64,000 bases of DNA. It comes from Candidatus Hydrogenedentota bacterium (GTDB lineage Bacteria; Hydrogenedentota; Hydrogenedentia; Hydrogenedentales; SLHB01). The translations under genes were made by a program, and so were the position numbers. Every line of letters starts with the position of its first letter. Position 1 is the first letter of the stretch. The notes under the pieces are model-generated. The model was not told the DNA's origin. It searched no databases and was given only the letters and a program-made list of their open reading frames with translations. The stretch spans positions 1 to 64,000 of the forward strand of contig JACRLJ010000037.1 in NCBI GenBank assembly GCA_016215105.1, written 5' to 3'. Below, one piece after another: positions 54,148 to 63,132 of the stretch.

Positions 54148-55305
54148 ATGAGATTTCTCACATTTGCGCTACCCCTTTTTTTTCTTCTTGGACTGGGTTG
54201 CTCCGGCGCGCGGGCGCCGCAAGGCCCCCCGCGAGGCGCGCCGCCTCCGCCCGAAGTCACGCTCGTGTCGGTGGAAGCGAAGTCGGTGCCGATATTCTTC
54301 GACTACGTCGCTACCACCGAAGCGTCGAAGATTGTTGAAGTGCGTTCGCGCGTTCGAGGATTTCTGCAAACGCGCGATTTTGAGGAAGGGGCGGTGGTCA
54401 AGGAAGGCGCGACGCTTTTCACTATTGATCAGCGCTCGTTCAAGGCGGACCAGCAGATCGCCGTGGCGCGCGTCGAGCAGGCCGAGGCCCGGTTGAAGCT
54501 CGCGGAACACGAGGTTAAGCGGCTGGAGTCCGTCAAGACGCCCGGCGCCGTCGCGCAGACCGATCTCGACAAACAAATCTGGGAGCGGGAAGACGCCCAG
54601 GCCTCATTGCGTCTCTCCAAGGCGCAGCGTGATAAGACGGACTTGGAATTGGGGTACACGACCGTGCAGGCCCCACTAACAGGCTATATTGGCAAGGCGA
54701 TCAAAGAGATCGGAAGCTACGTGGATGACGCCCAGAACAGCCTGCTCGCTGAAATGCGGCAGGTTGATCCCATCTATGTCAGTTTCCGCATGAGCGAGCG
54801 CGACTACCTGGCATGGCGGAGAGAAATCTCGAGCGGCGCGCTGGTTCTGACGGATACGTCCGAACCTTACGTTGAGATAACGCTGTTGGACGGAACCAAG
54901 TACGACAAACGCGGGAGTCTGAACTTCGAGTCGGCGGTCGTGGACGTGAAGACGGGCACGGTAGAACTGCGCGCGTCATTGCCCAACCCCGATCTGAAGC
55001 TCAAGCCGGGCCAATTCGTCAATGCCCACATGAATGGCTGGCAGCGCCCGAACACCCTGGCCATTCCGCAGCGCGCTGTCAGCCAGTCGCCTCAAGGGCC
55101 GTACGTCTACGTGGTTGGCGCGGACAACAAGGCCGAATTGCGTCCCATTACGCCCGGGAAGTGGAGCGGCCAGGAGTGGATCGTCGAGAGCGGTCTTAAA
55201 GCCGGCGAGCAGATCGTCGTTGAGGGAATCATCAAAGTGCAGCCGGGAATCGAGGTGAAACCCGTTGCCGCCATTCAAGCGCCCGCGGACGCCACAGCGA
55301 AGTAA
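54148..55305 (+). CDS. RND efflux periplasmic adaptor (AcrA/MexA-like lipoprotein)
   Basis: 385 residues from ATG 54148 (CAGGAA upstream). Lipobox LGLGC gives a lipidated Cys18. Lipoyl halves (SRVRGFLQTRDFEEGAVVKE and YTTVQAPLTGYIGKAI) flank a helical hairpin, followed by beta-barrel and membrane-proximal domains. It joins the pump at 55315 to the channel at 59071. It starts 159 bases after tetR and ends nine bases before the pump gene. Confidence 0.96.
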   Translation: MRFLTFALPLFFLLGLGCSGARAPQGPPRGAPPPPEVTLVSVEAKSVPIFFDYVATTEASKIVEVRSRVRGFLQTRDFEEGAVVKEGATLFTIDQRSFKADQQIAVARVEQAEARLKLAEHEVKRLESVKTPGAVAQTDLDKQIWEREDAQASLRLSKAQRDKTDLELGYTTVQAPLTGYIGKAIKEIGSYVDDAQNSLLAEMRQVDPIYVSFRMSERDYLAWRREISSGALVLTDTSEPYVEITLLDGTKYDKRGSLNFESAVVDVKTGTVELRASLPNPDLKLKPGQFVNAHMNGWQRPNTLAIPQRAVSQSPQGPYVYVVGADNKAELRPITPGKWSGQEWIVESGLKAGEQIVVEGIIKVQPGIEVKPVAAIQAPADATAK

Positions 55306-55314
55306 GGGACTATC

Positions 55315-58300
55315 ATGATCTCACGATTCTTCATTGACCGTCCCGTCTTCGCATCGGTGCTGTCCATCATCATTGCGTTGTGCGGACTGGCGTCTCTGTT
55401 TAGTCTGCCCGTCGAGCAATCGCCGCAGATTACGCCACCGACCGTTATCGTGAATGCGGTGTATCCCGGCGCCAACGCCGAGACCGTGTCCGAATCGCTT
55501 GCCGCCCCCATCGAACAGGAATTGAGCGGAATCGACAATCTGCTCTACTACCAATCGCAAAGCGCCAACGATGGCAGTCTCTCCATTACGGTCACCTTTG
55601 AAATCGGGGCGAACCTGGATATCGCCGCGGTCGAAGTGCAGAACCGGCTGAAGCGGGCCGAGCCGCGGCTTCCACAAGAAGTGATTCGCCAGGGCATCGC
55701 CGTCAACAAGCAGTCCACCAATATTCTCAACGTGATCGCGCTCAACTCCGACGATCCCCAATACGACTCGGTCTACCTCAGCAACTACGCCACCATCCAC
55801 ATGATTGATACGCTCAAGCGCGTTCCCGGCGTGGGCGACGTGATGGTCTTTGGCTCCAAAGACTATTCGATGCGGATATGGCTCAACCCCAACCGGCTCG
55901 CGGTGAAAAAGCTCACCGTGACCGACGTGGCCGACGCCATCCGTGAGCAGAATGGCCTCTACGCCGCCGGACGCATTGGCTCCGCTCCGAGCAAGGACGG
56001 CGTCGAATTTACCATACCCGTCATCACGCACGGACGTTTGAACGAGCCCAAGGAGTACGAAGACATTATCCTGCGCGCCGAGCCGGATGGTTCGGTGGTT
56101 CGACTCAAAGACGTGGGCCGTGTCGAGCTCGGCTCGCTCAGCTATGACTCGGTGGGCCGCCTCAACGGCAAGCCGACCACGCTCATGCTGATTTTCTCAC
56201 TGCCCGACGCCAATGCGCTCAACACCATCGCGGGCGTAAAGGCTGCCCTGGACCAAATGCAGAGCAGCCTTCCCAAAGGCGTCAAGTACGACATTCCCTT
56301 CGACACCACGAAATTCATCGACGTCTCGATTGATGAAGTGCGGACGACCTTCATACAAGCCGTGCTGCTCGTCATGGCGGTGGTCTTCGTATTTCTTGGC
56401 AGTTGGCGCGCTACTTTAATTCCCCTGCTCGCGGTGCCCGTCGCCATCATCGGGACTTTCACCGGGATGCTGGCCTTCGGCTTCTCGATCAACTCGTTGA
56501 CCTTGTTCGGCCTGGTGCTCGCCATAGGAATCGTCGTGGACGACGCCATCGTCGTCGTCGAAAACGTCGAACGCATCATGCACGAGGAAGGGTTGCAGGT
56601 GCGCGAGGCCACTATCAAGGCCATGGATCAGGTAACGGGGCCCGTCATTGCAATTGTGCTGGTATTGTCCGCTGTCTATCTCCCCGTGGCTTTCTTGGGT
56701 GGCATTACCGGCGTGATGTACCGCCAGTTTGCCGTGACCATTGCGATATCGGTCGCGATTTCCGGCTTAGTCGCGTTGACGCTGAGCCCGGCGCTGTGCC
56801 GCCTCTTGCTCAAGCCGACGGACAAAAAGATATTCGTCTTCCGCTGGTTTGACGATGCGTTCACATTCCTGACCGGAACGTATACCCGTTCCGTTCGCGT
56901 CGCGATTCGTTTGGGCGTGATTTCCGTCCTCGTGTTCGGTGTCTTAATGTGGGCGACTTTCGACTTATTCAAGAGGGTCCCCAGCGCGTTCATCCCGCAG
57001 GAAGATCAGGGCTACTTCAACGTCGTAACCATGCTGCCGCAGGGCGCGTCCATCGAGCGCACCAGCAAAGTCATGCGCGAGGTCGAGGACTTTCTACTCG
57101 CCCAGCCGGAGATCGAGCGCGTCGTGTCCTTGGGCGGCGTAGACTTCCTGGCGGGGCGATCCGCCAGCACCAGCGCGGGCGCGATGTTCATTAATCTGAA
57201 GCCGTGGGACGAGCGCCCGACTCAGGACAAGAGTGTCGACGCCATGGTGGGACGCGTTTTCGCCCATTTCGGCGCGTTGAAAGAGGCCCGTGTCATTGCC
57301 TTCAATCCGCCGGCGATTCGCGGACTCGGTATGCGCGCCGGATTTGAAGTGCAGCTCGAAAGCCGGGGCATTAGCGATATCCGCAAGCTGGCCCAGGTTA
57401 CGGACCAGTTTATCGGCGAATTGCGCAAGGACCCCTCGCTGGTGGGTGTCGCCGGGGTGATGAACGTCAACCAACCCCAACTCTATGTTGATCTCGACCG
57501 CTACCGCGCCAAGGCCATGGGGCTTCCTATCGGCGACATCTACAATAGTTTGCAGGCGTATCTTGGCGCGCTGTACGTGAACGACTTCAACAAGTTCGGA
57601 CGCATCTACCGCGTGCAGGTGCAAGCTGAACCTGAGTTCCGCTCGAAACCCGAAGACATACGGAAAATCTTCGTGCGCAACAAGACCGGCGATATGGTCG
57701 AATTGTCGGGTGTGCTCGACATCAAGTATCAATCCGGCCCCAACGTCGTCAGCCGATTCAACAGCTTTCCATCGGTGCAGATTTCCGGTGCGCCCGCGCT
57801 TGGTTCGAGCACCGGGCAGGCCATGCAGCGGCTCTCCGATGTGGCCGCCAAGGTCTTGCCCGCCGGATACGAGCTCGAATGGAGCGGCGCGTCCTATCAA
57901 GAAGCCAAAGCCGGCAACCATGCTCCTTACGTTGTTGCCTTCGGATTGGTCGTGGTATTCCTCGTGTTGGCTGCGCAATACGAAAAGTGGTCGCTGCCGT
58001 TCGCGGTACTGCTGGCCGTGCCCTTCGGAATCTTTGGCGCCATTCTCGCCGTGTACCTGCGCGGACTCGAGCGGGATATCTACTTCCAGATCGGTCTGCT
58101 CACGCTGGTGGGGCTGGCCGCGAAAAACGCCATCCTGATCGTCGAGTTCTGCTCCAAACAACACGAAGAAGGCAAGGGCGTTGTGGAAGCCGCACTCGAA
58201 GCCGCGCGCCTGCGCTTGCGCCCGATTGTGATGACCTCGCTCGCATTCATTCTCGGCGTGTTGCCGCTGGTATTCAGCCACGGGGCGGGCGCCTCGGGGC

Positions 58301-58482
58301 GTCACTCCATCGGTACGGGCGTGATGGGAGGGATGTTGGCCGCCACCTTCCTGGCCGTACTGTTTGTGCCGCTTTTCTTCGTGATTATTCAGAAGATAAG
58401 TGAGTTTCGGCCCTGGAGGCGGCACACGCCGTCTGCGGCGCCTCAATCCCCCACGGACGAGACACAGGCTCATAGGCGGTGA
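55315..58482 (+). CDS. RND multidrug efflux pump (AcrB/HAE1 family)
   Basis: 1055 residues, full length for the family: two repeats of one plus five membrane helices and two large periplasmic loops. The proton-relay pair Asp409-Asp410 (GIVVDDAIVV) is present, and the lysine partner is in LAAKNAILIVEF. N-terminal MISRFFIDRPVFASVLS is typical. It exports hydrophobic drugs or toxic compounds, powered by the proton gradient. The stop is two bases before the Nudix start codon. Confidence 0.97.
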   Translation: MISRFFIDRPVFASVLSIIIALCGLASLFSLPVEQSPQITPPTVIVNAVYPGANAETVSESLAAPIEQELSGIDNLLYYQSQSANDGSLSITVTFEIGANLDIAAVEVQNRLKRAEPRLPQEVIRQGIAVNKQSTNILNVIALNSDDPQYDSVYLSNYATIHMIDTLKRVPGVGDVMVFGSKDYSMRIWLNPNRLAVKKLTVTDVADAIREQNGLYAAGRIGSAPSKDGVEFTIPVITHGRLNEPKEYEDIILRAEPDGSVVRLKDVGRVELGSLSYDSVGRLNGKPTTLMLIFSLPDANALNTIAGVKAALDQMQSSLPKGVKYDIPFDTTKFIDVSIDEVRTTFIQAVLLVMAVVFVFLGSWRATLIPLLAVPVAIIGTFTGMLAFGFSINSLTLFGLVLAIGIVVDDAIVVVENVERIMHEEGLQVREATIKAMDQVTGPVIAIVLVLSAVYLPVAFLGGITGVMYRQFAVTIAISVAISGLVALTLSPALCRLLLKPTDKKIFVFRWFDDAFTFLTGTYTRSVRVAIRLGVISVLVFGVLMWATFDLFKRVPSAFIPQEDQGYFNVVTMLPQGASIERTSKVMREVEDFLLAQPEIERVVSLGGVDFLAGRSASTSAGAMFINLKPWDERPTQDKSVDAMVGRVFAHFGALKEARVIAFNPPAIRGLGMRAGFEVQLESRGISDIRKLAQVTDQFIGELRKDPSLVGVAGVMNVNQPQLYVDLDRYRAKAMGLPIGDIYNSLQAYLGALYVNDFNKFGRIYRVQVQAEPEFRSKPEDIRKIFVRNKTGDMVELSGVLDIKYQSGPNVVSRFNSFPSVQISGAPALGSSTGQAMQRLSDVAAKVLPAGYELEWSGASYQEAKAGNHAPYVVAFGLVVVFLVLAAQYEKWSLPFAVLLAVPFGIFGAILAVYLRGLERDIYFQIGLLTLVGLAAKNAILIVEFCSKQHEEGKGVVEAALEAARLRLRPIVMTSLAFILGVLPLVFSHGAGASGRHSIGTGVMGGMLAATFLAVLFVPLFFVIIQKISEFRPWRRHTPSAAPQSPTDETQAHRR

Positions 58483-58483
58483 G

Positions 58484-58996
58484 ATGGAAGAGTCTTGGGA
58501 CATCTATGATGCCGATAGGAAGAAGACGGGGGAGACTCATCTTCGAGGTCAAAAGCTCTTAGATGGACAGTTTCATCTAGCAGTCGAGATTTGGACGATT
58601 AACTCTAGTGGTAAGATATTGCTCACAAGGAGACATTCCTGCAAACCATTTCCCGGCCAGTGGGAATGCACGGCAGGATCCGCAATCTCTGGTGAAGACA
58701 GCAGAGAAGCCGCGCAACGAGAGCTGGAAGAGGAAGTCGGAATAACCATTGTTGACGCGGAACTGGAATTGGTGGACGCATACAGGGCAACAGATTCTTT
58801 TTGCGATGTCTGGCTTGCCCGAAAAGACGTAAGAATCAGCGAGTTAAGGCTACAGCCTGGGGAAGTTTCCGCTGCAAAATGGGTAACAATAGAAGAATTC
58901 AGAGGAATGTACGAGCAGAAGAGAATAGTACCGAGGCTGAGCTATCTATACCGACTAATTGATAGCGGAAAAATACCAATCGCAGGTTGCACTTAA
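58484..58996 (+). CDS. IDI-like Nudix hydrolase, inserted in the RND operon
   Basis: 170 residues from ATG 58484. The N-terminus (WDIYDADRKKTGETHLRG) and layout match the Nudix proteins similar to isopentenyl-diphosphate isomerase. The Nudix box reads SAISGEDSREAAQRELEEEV with the Gly start slightly altered, then GI. The DNA is visibly richer in A+T (many AGA, ATA, TTA codons) than the genes on either side. It is followed within 15 bases by a long hairpin. No role in efflux is expected; a laterally acquired gene is likely. Confidence 0.9.
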   Translation: MEESWDIYDADRKKTGETHLRGQKLLDGQFHLAVEIWTINSSGKILLTRRHSCKPFPGQWECTAGSAISGEDSREAAQRELEEEVGITIVDAELELVDAYRATDSFCDVWLARKDVRISELRLQPGEVSAAKWVTIEEFRGMYEQKRIVPRLSYLYRLIDSGKIPIAGCT

Positions 58997-59006
58997 CAAC
59001 CGCCTC

Positions 59007-59041
59007 AACCTGACAAATCCTTCGTCACGGATTTGCAGGTT
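59007..59041 (+). repeat. Long imperfect hairpin after the Nudix gene (attC-like?)
   Basis: Arms AACCTGACAAATCC (59007-59020) and GGATTTGCAGGTT (59029-59041) pair with one bulge around an 8-base loop. ACTTAAC (matching RYYYAAC) is 10 bases before the stem and GTTTAGC (one mismatch to GTTRRRY) overlaps its end. These are weak attC-like marks. No U-run follows, so an intrinsic terminator is less likely. Confidence 0.45.
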
Positions 59042-59070
59042 TAGCGCAAATTGCAGGAGTTCTGGTACCC

Positions 59071-60681
59071 ATGCCACGACACTACATGATGGCTCTCGTT
59101 CTTGCCGGAGGCGTTCTGGCGGGCTGCAAGACCGGACCCGATTACGTCCGTCCGAATGTGGACGTCCCATCGAAGTGGAGTTCCGCGCGAGAAGGCGGCG
59201 AGGCAGATAAGCCGGCGGCTGTCACCGAGTGGTGGACCACGCTCAATGACCCGGTCCTGAACGATCTCATCGGCCGCAGCGTCGAGGCGAACTTCGATTT
59301 GCGCATGGCCGAGGCGCGCGTGCGCGAAGCTCGCGCCGCGCGAGGAATTGTCGCTGCCGATTTGTGGCCCAACGTTGGCATCTCGGGTTCGTACGCGCAC
59401 AGCCAGTCCACAGAATCGAAATCGCAAAGCGGCGGTGTGGCGACGACGCTTGGCGCCGGGCTTAGTCCCTTGGGAGTCAATCGCAACGTGACCTTGCGTA
59501 ATCAGAATGCGTCGGTTACGCGATCCGTCACGGGTTTCGGCGCGGGCGCTGCCCGGGCGACGAGCGTTAGCCTTACTCCGAACAGTTCGCAAACTCCGGG
59601 GCGTACCTCGGACCTTTTCCAGGCGTGGTTTGACGCCAGTTGGGAGCTGGATATTTTCGGGGGGAACCGCCGCGCAGTAGAAGCCGCGGACGCCACCATA
59701 GACGCGGCCGAAGATGCGCGCCGGGGCGTCGTGCTATCGCTCCTGTCCGAGGTGGCCCTCAATTACATTGATCTCCGCGCCACGCAGAGCCGGCTGGCCA
59801 TCACCCACAAGAATATCGCCGCGCAGGCCGCCTCGGTGACGTTGACCCGCGACCGGTTCCAGGCCGGCCTGACCAGCGAACTCGATGCGGTTCGCGCCGA
59901 ATCGCTGCTCGCCACGACCCAATCCCAGTTGCCCGCGCTCGAATCGCACATCCAAGGTGCGATCCATGGATTGGGTGTGCTCATGGGCAAAGATCCCGGC
60001 GCCTTGCTCGAAGAACTCAGCACGGCCGCGCCCATGCCGGCCGCGCCCGGGGAAGTTCCCGTCGGACTGCCTTCGGACTTGTTGCGGCGCCGCCCGGACA
60101 TCCGCCAATCCGAACGCGAACTCGCGGCGGCGACCGCGCGTATCGGTGAAGCCATGGCCGATCTGTTTCCGAAGTTCTCGCTGACCGGCGCGTTTGGCGG
60201 GAAGAGCGGCGACCTTGGCAATGTGTTCAGCAACGCCAACCAACTCTGGTCGCTTGGCTCGACCGTCCGCTGGCCCCTGTTCGACGCGGGCCGCATCCGG
60301 GCCAACATCAACGTGCAGAACGCCCGGCAAGAACAAGCCGCCATCGCGTACGAGAAGAGCATCATGACCGCGCTCGAGGACGTAGAGAATGCGCTCGTCG
60401 CCTTCGCGAAAGAACAAGTGCGCCGTGACTTGCTCGACAAAGCGGTCAAAGCAAATGAGCACGCCGTGCGCCTTGCCAACGAGCGCTACGTCCAGGGCCT
60501 CGAATCGTTCCTCAGCGTCCTTACGGCCCAGCAACAACTCTTCCAAACCGAGGACCAACTGGTCCAAAGCCAAAGCTTTGTGCTGACGGACTTGGTGTCA
60601 CTCTACAAAGCTCTCGGGGGCGGCTGGGAAACTCACGAGCCTCAAGAACCCGATACAGCCAAGTCCAAACCCACACGATAA
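59071..60681 (+). CDS. Outer-membrane efflux channel lipoprotein (NodT/OprM-like)
   Basis: 536 residues. Lipobox VLAGC places the lipid at Cys19. Two OEP (TolC-type) repeats follow: WWTTLNDPVLNDLIGRSVEA and ARGIVAADLWPN in the first; LLRRRPDIRQSERELAAATA and IGEAMADLFPKFSLTGAFG in the second. It completes the tripartite pump. A glycine/Ser-rich insertion (about 115-180) is longer than usual. AGGAG lies somewhat far (15 bases) before the ATG; ATG 59086 is an alternative. Confidence 0.95.
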   Translation: MPRHYMMALVLAGGVLAGCKTGPDYVRPNVDVPSKWSSAREGGEADKPAAVTEWWTTLNDPVLNDLIGRSVEANFDLRMAEARVREARAARGIVAADLWPNVGISGSYAHSQSTESKSQSGGVATTLGAGLSPLGVNRNVTLRNQNASVTRSVTGFGAGAARATSVSLTPNSSQTPGRTSDLFQAWFDASWELDIFGGNRRAVEAADATIDAAEDARRGVVLSLLSEVALNYIDLRATQSRLAITHKNIAAQAASVTLTRDRFQAGLTSELDAVRAESLLATTQSQLPALESHIQGAIHGLGVLMGKDPGALLEELSTAAPMPAAPGEVPVGLPSDLLRRRPDIRQSERELAAATARIGEAMADLFPKFSLTGAFGGKSGDLGNVFSNANQLWSLGSTVRWPLFDAGRIRANINVQNARQEQAAIAYEKSIMTALEDVENALVAFAKEQVRRDLLDKAVKANEHAVRLANERYVQGLESFLSVLTAQQQLFQTEDQLVQSQSFVLTDLVSLYKALGGGWETHEPQEPDTAKSKPTR

Positions 60682-60964
60682 TCCATAGTCCTTCGCCGAG
60701 GAAGGGGCCAACGGGGCCGCTTTAGGGCATGGACCTCTTTCGCACTTCCAAGGCTGCGACTTGGGCTTGGGCTGATCCCTGCATATTCCGGGCACGGTCA
60801 TGTAGTGATTCCGGTGTAAATCGGCTACCACTTACGACGAGGCGCCACCGGGGGGCGATTCTATCCCAAGGACAAAAGAGGCTGGCGCGTCTTATCGAGG
60901 ACGACCGAACCTTTTTGTCTCGCAATACGTCCAGTGATTAGAGTGTTAGTGCAGGAGAGACTGG
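60682..60964. other. Upstream region of the ECF sigma-pseudokinase gene
   Basis: No credible gene is present. It carries the ECF-like promoter at 60907-60931 and an AGGAGAG ribosome site before ATG 60965. Confidence 0.5.
60907..60931 (+). promoter_or_regulatory. ECF-type promoter (GAACC-N16-CGTC)
   Basis: GAACC at 60907-60911, a 16-base spacer and CGTC at 60928-60931, 34 bases before the ECF gene. GAAC/CGTC spaced by about 16 bases is the usual architecture for ECF-group sigma factors, many of which transcribe their own genes. I checked GAACC sites elsewhere in non-coding parts of the window by eye and saw no second match. Confidence 0.45.
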
Positions 60965-62590
60965 ATGCACAGGCTGGTGGAGAGGGCCAGGAACGGCGAC
61001 CTGGATGCCTTTGGGGTGCTGGTCAACCGTTACAAGGACATGGCGTACGCGGCGTCTTATGCCATCCTGAGCAACTTCCACGACGCGCAGGACACGGCCC
61101 AGGAAGCGTTCATTCAGGCGTGGCGGAAACTGGACACGCTGAAGGATAATCAGAAGTTTCCGGGCTGGCTGTACCAGATCACACGCAACCTCTCCCTGGA
61201 CCAGCTTCGCCGGGCACGGCCGGAATCCGGGTCCCTCGACGACGTTGTCGAGACCGCGGCCGACGCCGGAGACCGTGATCCCGCACATTGCGCGGAACGG
61301 CGAGAGCTTCAGGAGACTGTTCACGAGGCGGTCCGGTCGCTCTCCGAGGCGAATCGGCTGGCGACGTCTCTGTTCTACATCAACGGATACAGCATCGATG
61401 AAGTCGCGGAGTTTCTGGAAGTGCCGGCGGGTACGGTGAAACGGCGGCTGCACGACGCGCGAGTCAAACTGCGAGAAAGGATGGCCGATATGGTAGAGAA
61501 GGCGCTAAAGAGCAACGCGCTGCCTCAAGGCTTTACCTTGGAGACAGTGATGAAGATAGGGGATTTTGCATGCTTCAAGATAATCGGATACGGGCCAATG
61601 GGCAGCGTGTACATCGCCGAGCACCCGGCATTGAAGCGCAATGTGGCGGTGAAGATCCTCACGGCGGCCTCGCCCGAGGCCTTGGAACGTACCGCTGAGG
61701 AAGTTCTTGTGTATGGCAAACTCGGCCATCCCGGCTTCGTCAAAATCCTCTCGACCGGGGAACACGAAGGGCGCCCGTACGTCGTCACTGAACTTCTTTC
61801 GGGCGGGAGTCTACTGGGGTGGTTGGATGCGCACGAACCAGTCTCGGTGTGGGAAATCCTGCGCATCATGGTACAAGCGGTCGACGCGGTCTGCTATGCC
61901 CACGGCCGCGGGATTGTCATCGGCTGCGCGCGACCGCACCAAATCATGATGTCGACGACCGGCGACGTAGTCATCGTGGATGCCATGTTCAAAATTTCAC
62001 CGGAGGCGCGCAAACGGCTGGGGAGACGGTTGGCGCCGGAATGTCGTGCCAAAGGTCAGCCTGGAACGGCTGCGGACATCTGGGACTTGGGCCTCCTCAC
62101 GTACGAGATGCTGACCGGAAAACCGCTTTTCAGCGAAGACCCGAAAGAAGTGACGCGGGGGGGCAGCCGTGCTTCGCGCGCGACCGACTTGAGGGCACTC
62201 AAAGGTCGCGCGTCGACATGTGTTACGGCTATCGTTGCGAAGTGCCTACAGGAGGCGCCCGAGAACAGATACTCAAGCTCGACGGAGCTGCTCGAAGCAT
62301 TGCGGGAGGCGCAGTTCGCCGAGCTGGCTAAGCTTTCGGATTACGATACGGAGCGGCTACTTCGGGATGTCGATGAGGATAGGTTGGCGGCGGCGTTGGA
62401 CGGTGCGGGCAAGGAAATCGCGAAACATTTGCTCGGGCGCCTGAATAAAGTGGCCGCCGAACGGGTCCGGCAGGAGAGGGCGAACAAACTAGCGAACCAA
62501 GACGCAGCCCGTGCGGCACGCGGCGCGATCGTGGCGACCGCCGACCGGTTGCTCAGGGAAGATCGCATTCGCTTCAGTAGGGTGAGATAG
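60965..62590 (+). CDS. ECF sigma factor fused to a Ser/Thr pseudokinase domain
   Basis: 541 residues. Sigma region 2 (about 8-78; AQDTAQEAFIQAWRKL, FPGWLYQITRN) and region 4 (about 115-172; YSIDEVAEFLEVPAGTVKRR) are complete. A kinase-fold domain (about 197-445) follows: glycine loop IGYGPMGSVY (207-216), VAVK with Lys230, and DIWDLG (371-376). The catalytic loop reads IGCARPHQI where HRDxKxxN is expected, so Asp becomes Cys321, Lys becomes Arg323 and Asn becomes Gln326. DFG is DAM (339-341). It should bind nucleotide at most, not phosphorylate. A basic helical tail (about 455-541) ends it. AGGAGAG precedes the ATG. Confidence 0.93.
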   Translation: MHRLVERARNGDLDAFGVLVNRYKDMAYAASYAILSNFHDAQDTAQEAFIQAWRKLDTLKDNQKFPGWLYQITRNLSLDQLRRARPESGSLDDVVETAADAGDRDPAHCAERRELQETVHEAVRSLSEANRLATSLFYINGYSIDEVAEFLEVPAGTVKRRLHDARVKLRERMADMVEKALKSNALPQGFTLETVMKIGDFACFKIIGYGPMGSVYIAEHPALKRNVAVKILTAASPEALERTAEEVLVYGKLGHPGFVKILSTGEHEGRPYVVTELLSGGSLLGWLDAHEPVSVWEILRIMVQAVDAVCYAHGRGIVIGCARPHQIMMSTTGDVVIVDAMFKISPEARKRLGRRLAPECRAKGQPGTAADIWDLGLLTYEMLTGKPLFSEDPKEVTRGGSRASRATDLRALKGRASTCVTAIVAKCLQEAPENRYSSSTELLEALREAQFAELAKLSDYDTERLLRDVDEDRLAAALDGAGKEIAKHLLGRLNKVAAERVRQERANKLANQDAARAARGAIVATADRLLREDRIRFSRVR

Positions 62591-62703
62591 CGGAATCCCG
62601 CAGCGGGGGTACACCATCGCTGATGGCCAACTTCCCTGCGCAACACCCCCGGCCGCGATACTTCGTAACACGTGGCCGATTTGGCCGAAATACGCAACTT
62701 CGC

Positions 62704-62754
62704 GGGTTGGCGCCGTGGGCTGCCGTCTTGCGCCCCCTAATCGGGGCTGAAAGC
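62704..62754 (+). repeat. Triple-hairpin intergenic repeat, copy 2 (partial)
   Basis: It contains the GCCGTGGGCT and TTGCGCCCC..CGGGGCTGAAAGC modules in the same order as copy 1 at 22611-22700. The first module is missing and the last loop differs (CCTAAT for TTCC). It lies between the ECF gene and a toxin remnant. Confidence 0.55.
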
Positions 62755-62840
62755 GCATTTGACGCATGCGCAAATGCCGGGCTGATTGTGAGTCGACGCA
62801 ATCGGAGACGTCCAGGGCCGCTCATGCTTTGCTTGCTCAG

Positions 62841-63058
62841 TTACGCGTACGTGTCGCGCCGGTTATCCACCGATACAATGAAGACAATCTGCTTGGTCTG
62901 ATCAACCAGATAGAACACGCGAAAATCGCCGATGCGATACCGCCACGTAGCCGGCGTGTACCCGTAAATCTTCGGATGTTAGGACCAAGGAATAGGTTTC
63001 CGCGAAACTGACGGTAGACGTACTCGTGAAGTCTTCCTGACGGAGGACGGTCGTGCAA
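62841..63058 (-). pseudogene. RelE/ParE-type toxin remnant
   Basis: On the minus strand one frame encodes EYVYRQFRGNLFLGPNIR. After a one-base shift near 62972 another encodes KIYGYTPATWRYRIGDFRVF, YLVDQTKQIVFIVSVDNRRD and TYA-stop (62841). The joined sequence matches the GPNIKKLxGY...WRYRIGDYR signature of a RelE-family toxin group. A lost A in CGAAAG would explain the shift. The N-terminus and an antitoxin are not recognisable upstream, so it is decayed. Confidence 0.72.
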
Positions 63059-63132
63059 ATCCGAGCGGAGACTCTAGCGCCAATTCATTTGCAGCTTCCT
63101 GGCGCGCGCACAGGGCCGGTCTATCTCATATT

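Noticed and set aside
57094-58503. Minus-strand frame of 469 codons
   Set aside because: Antisense to the RND pump; His/Gln/Arg-rich with no recognisable motif.
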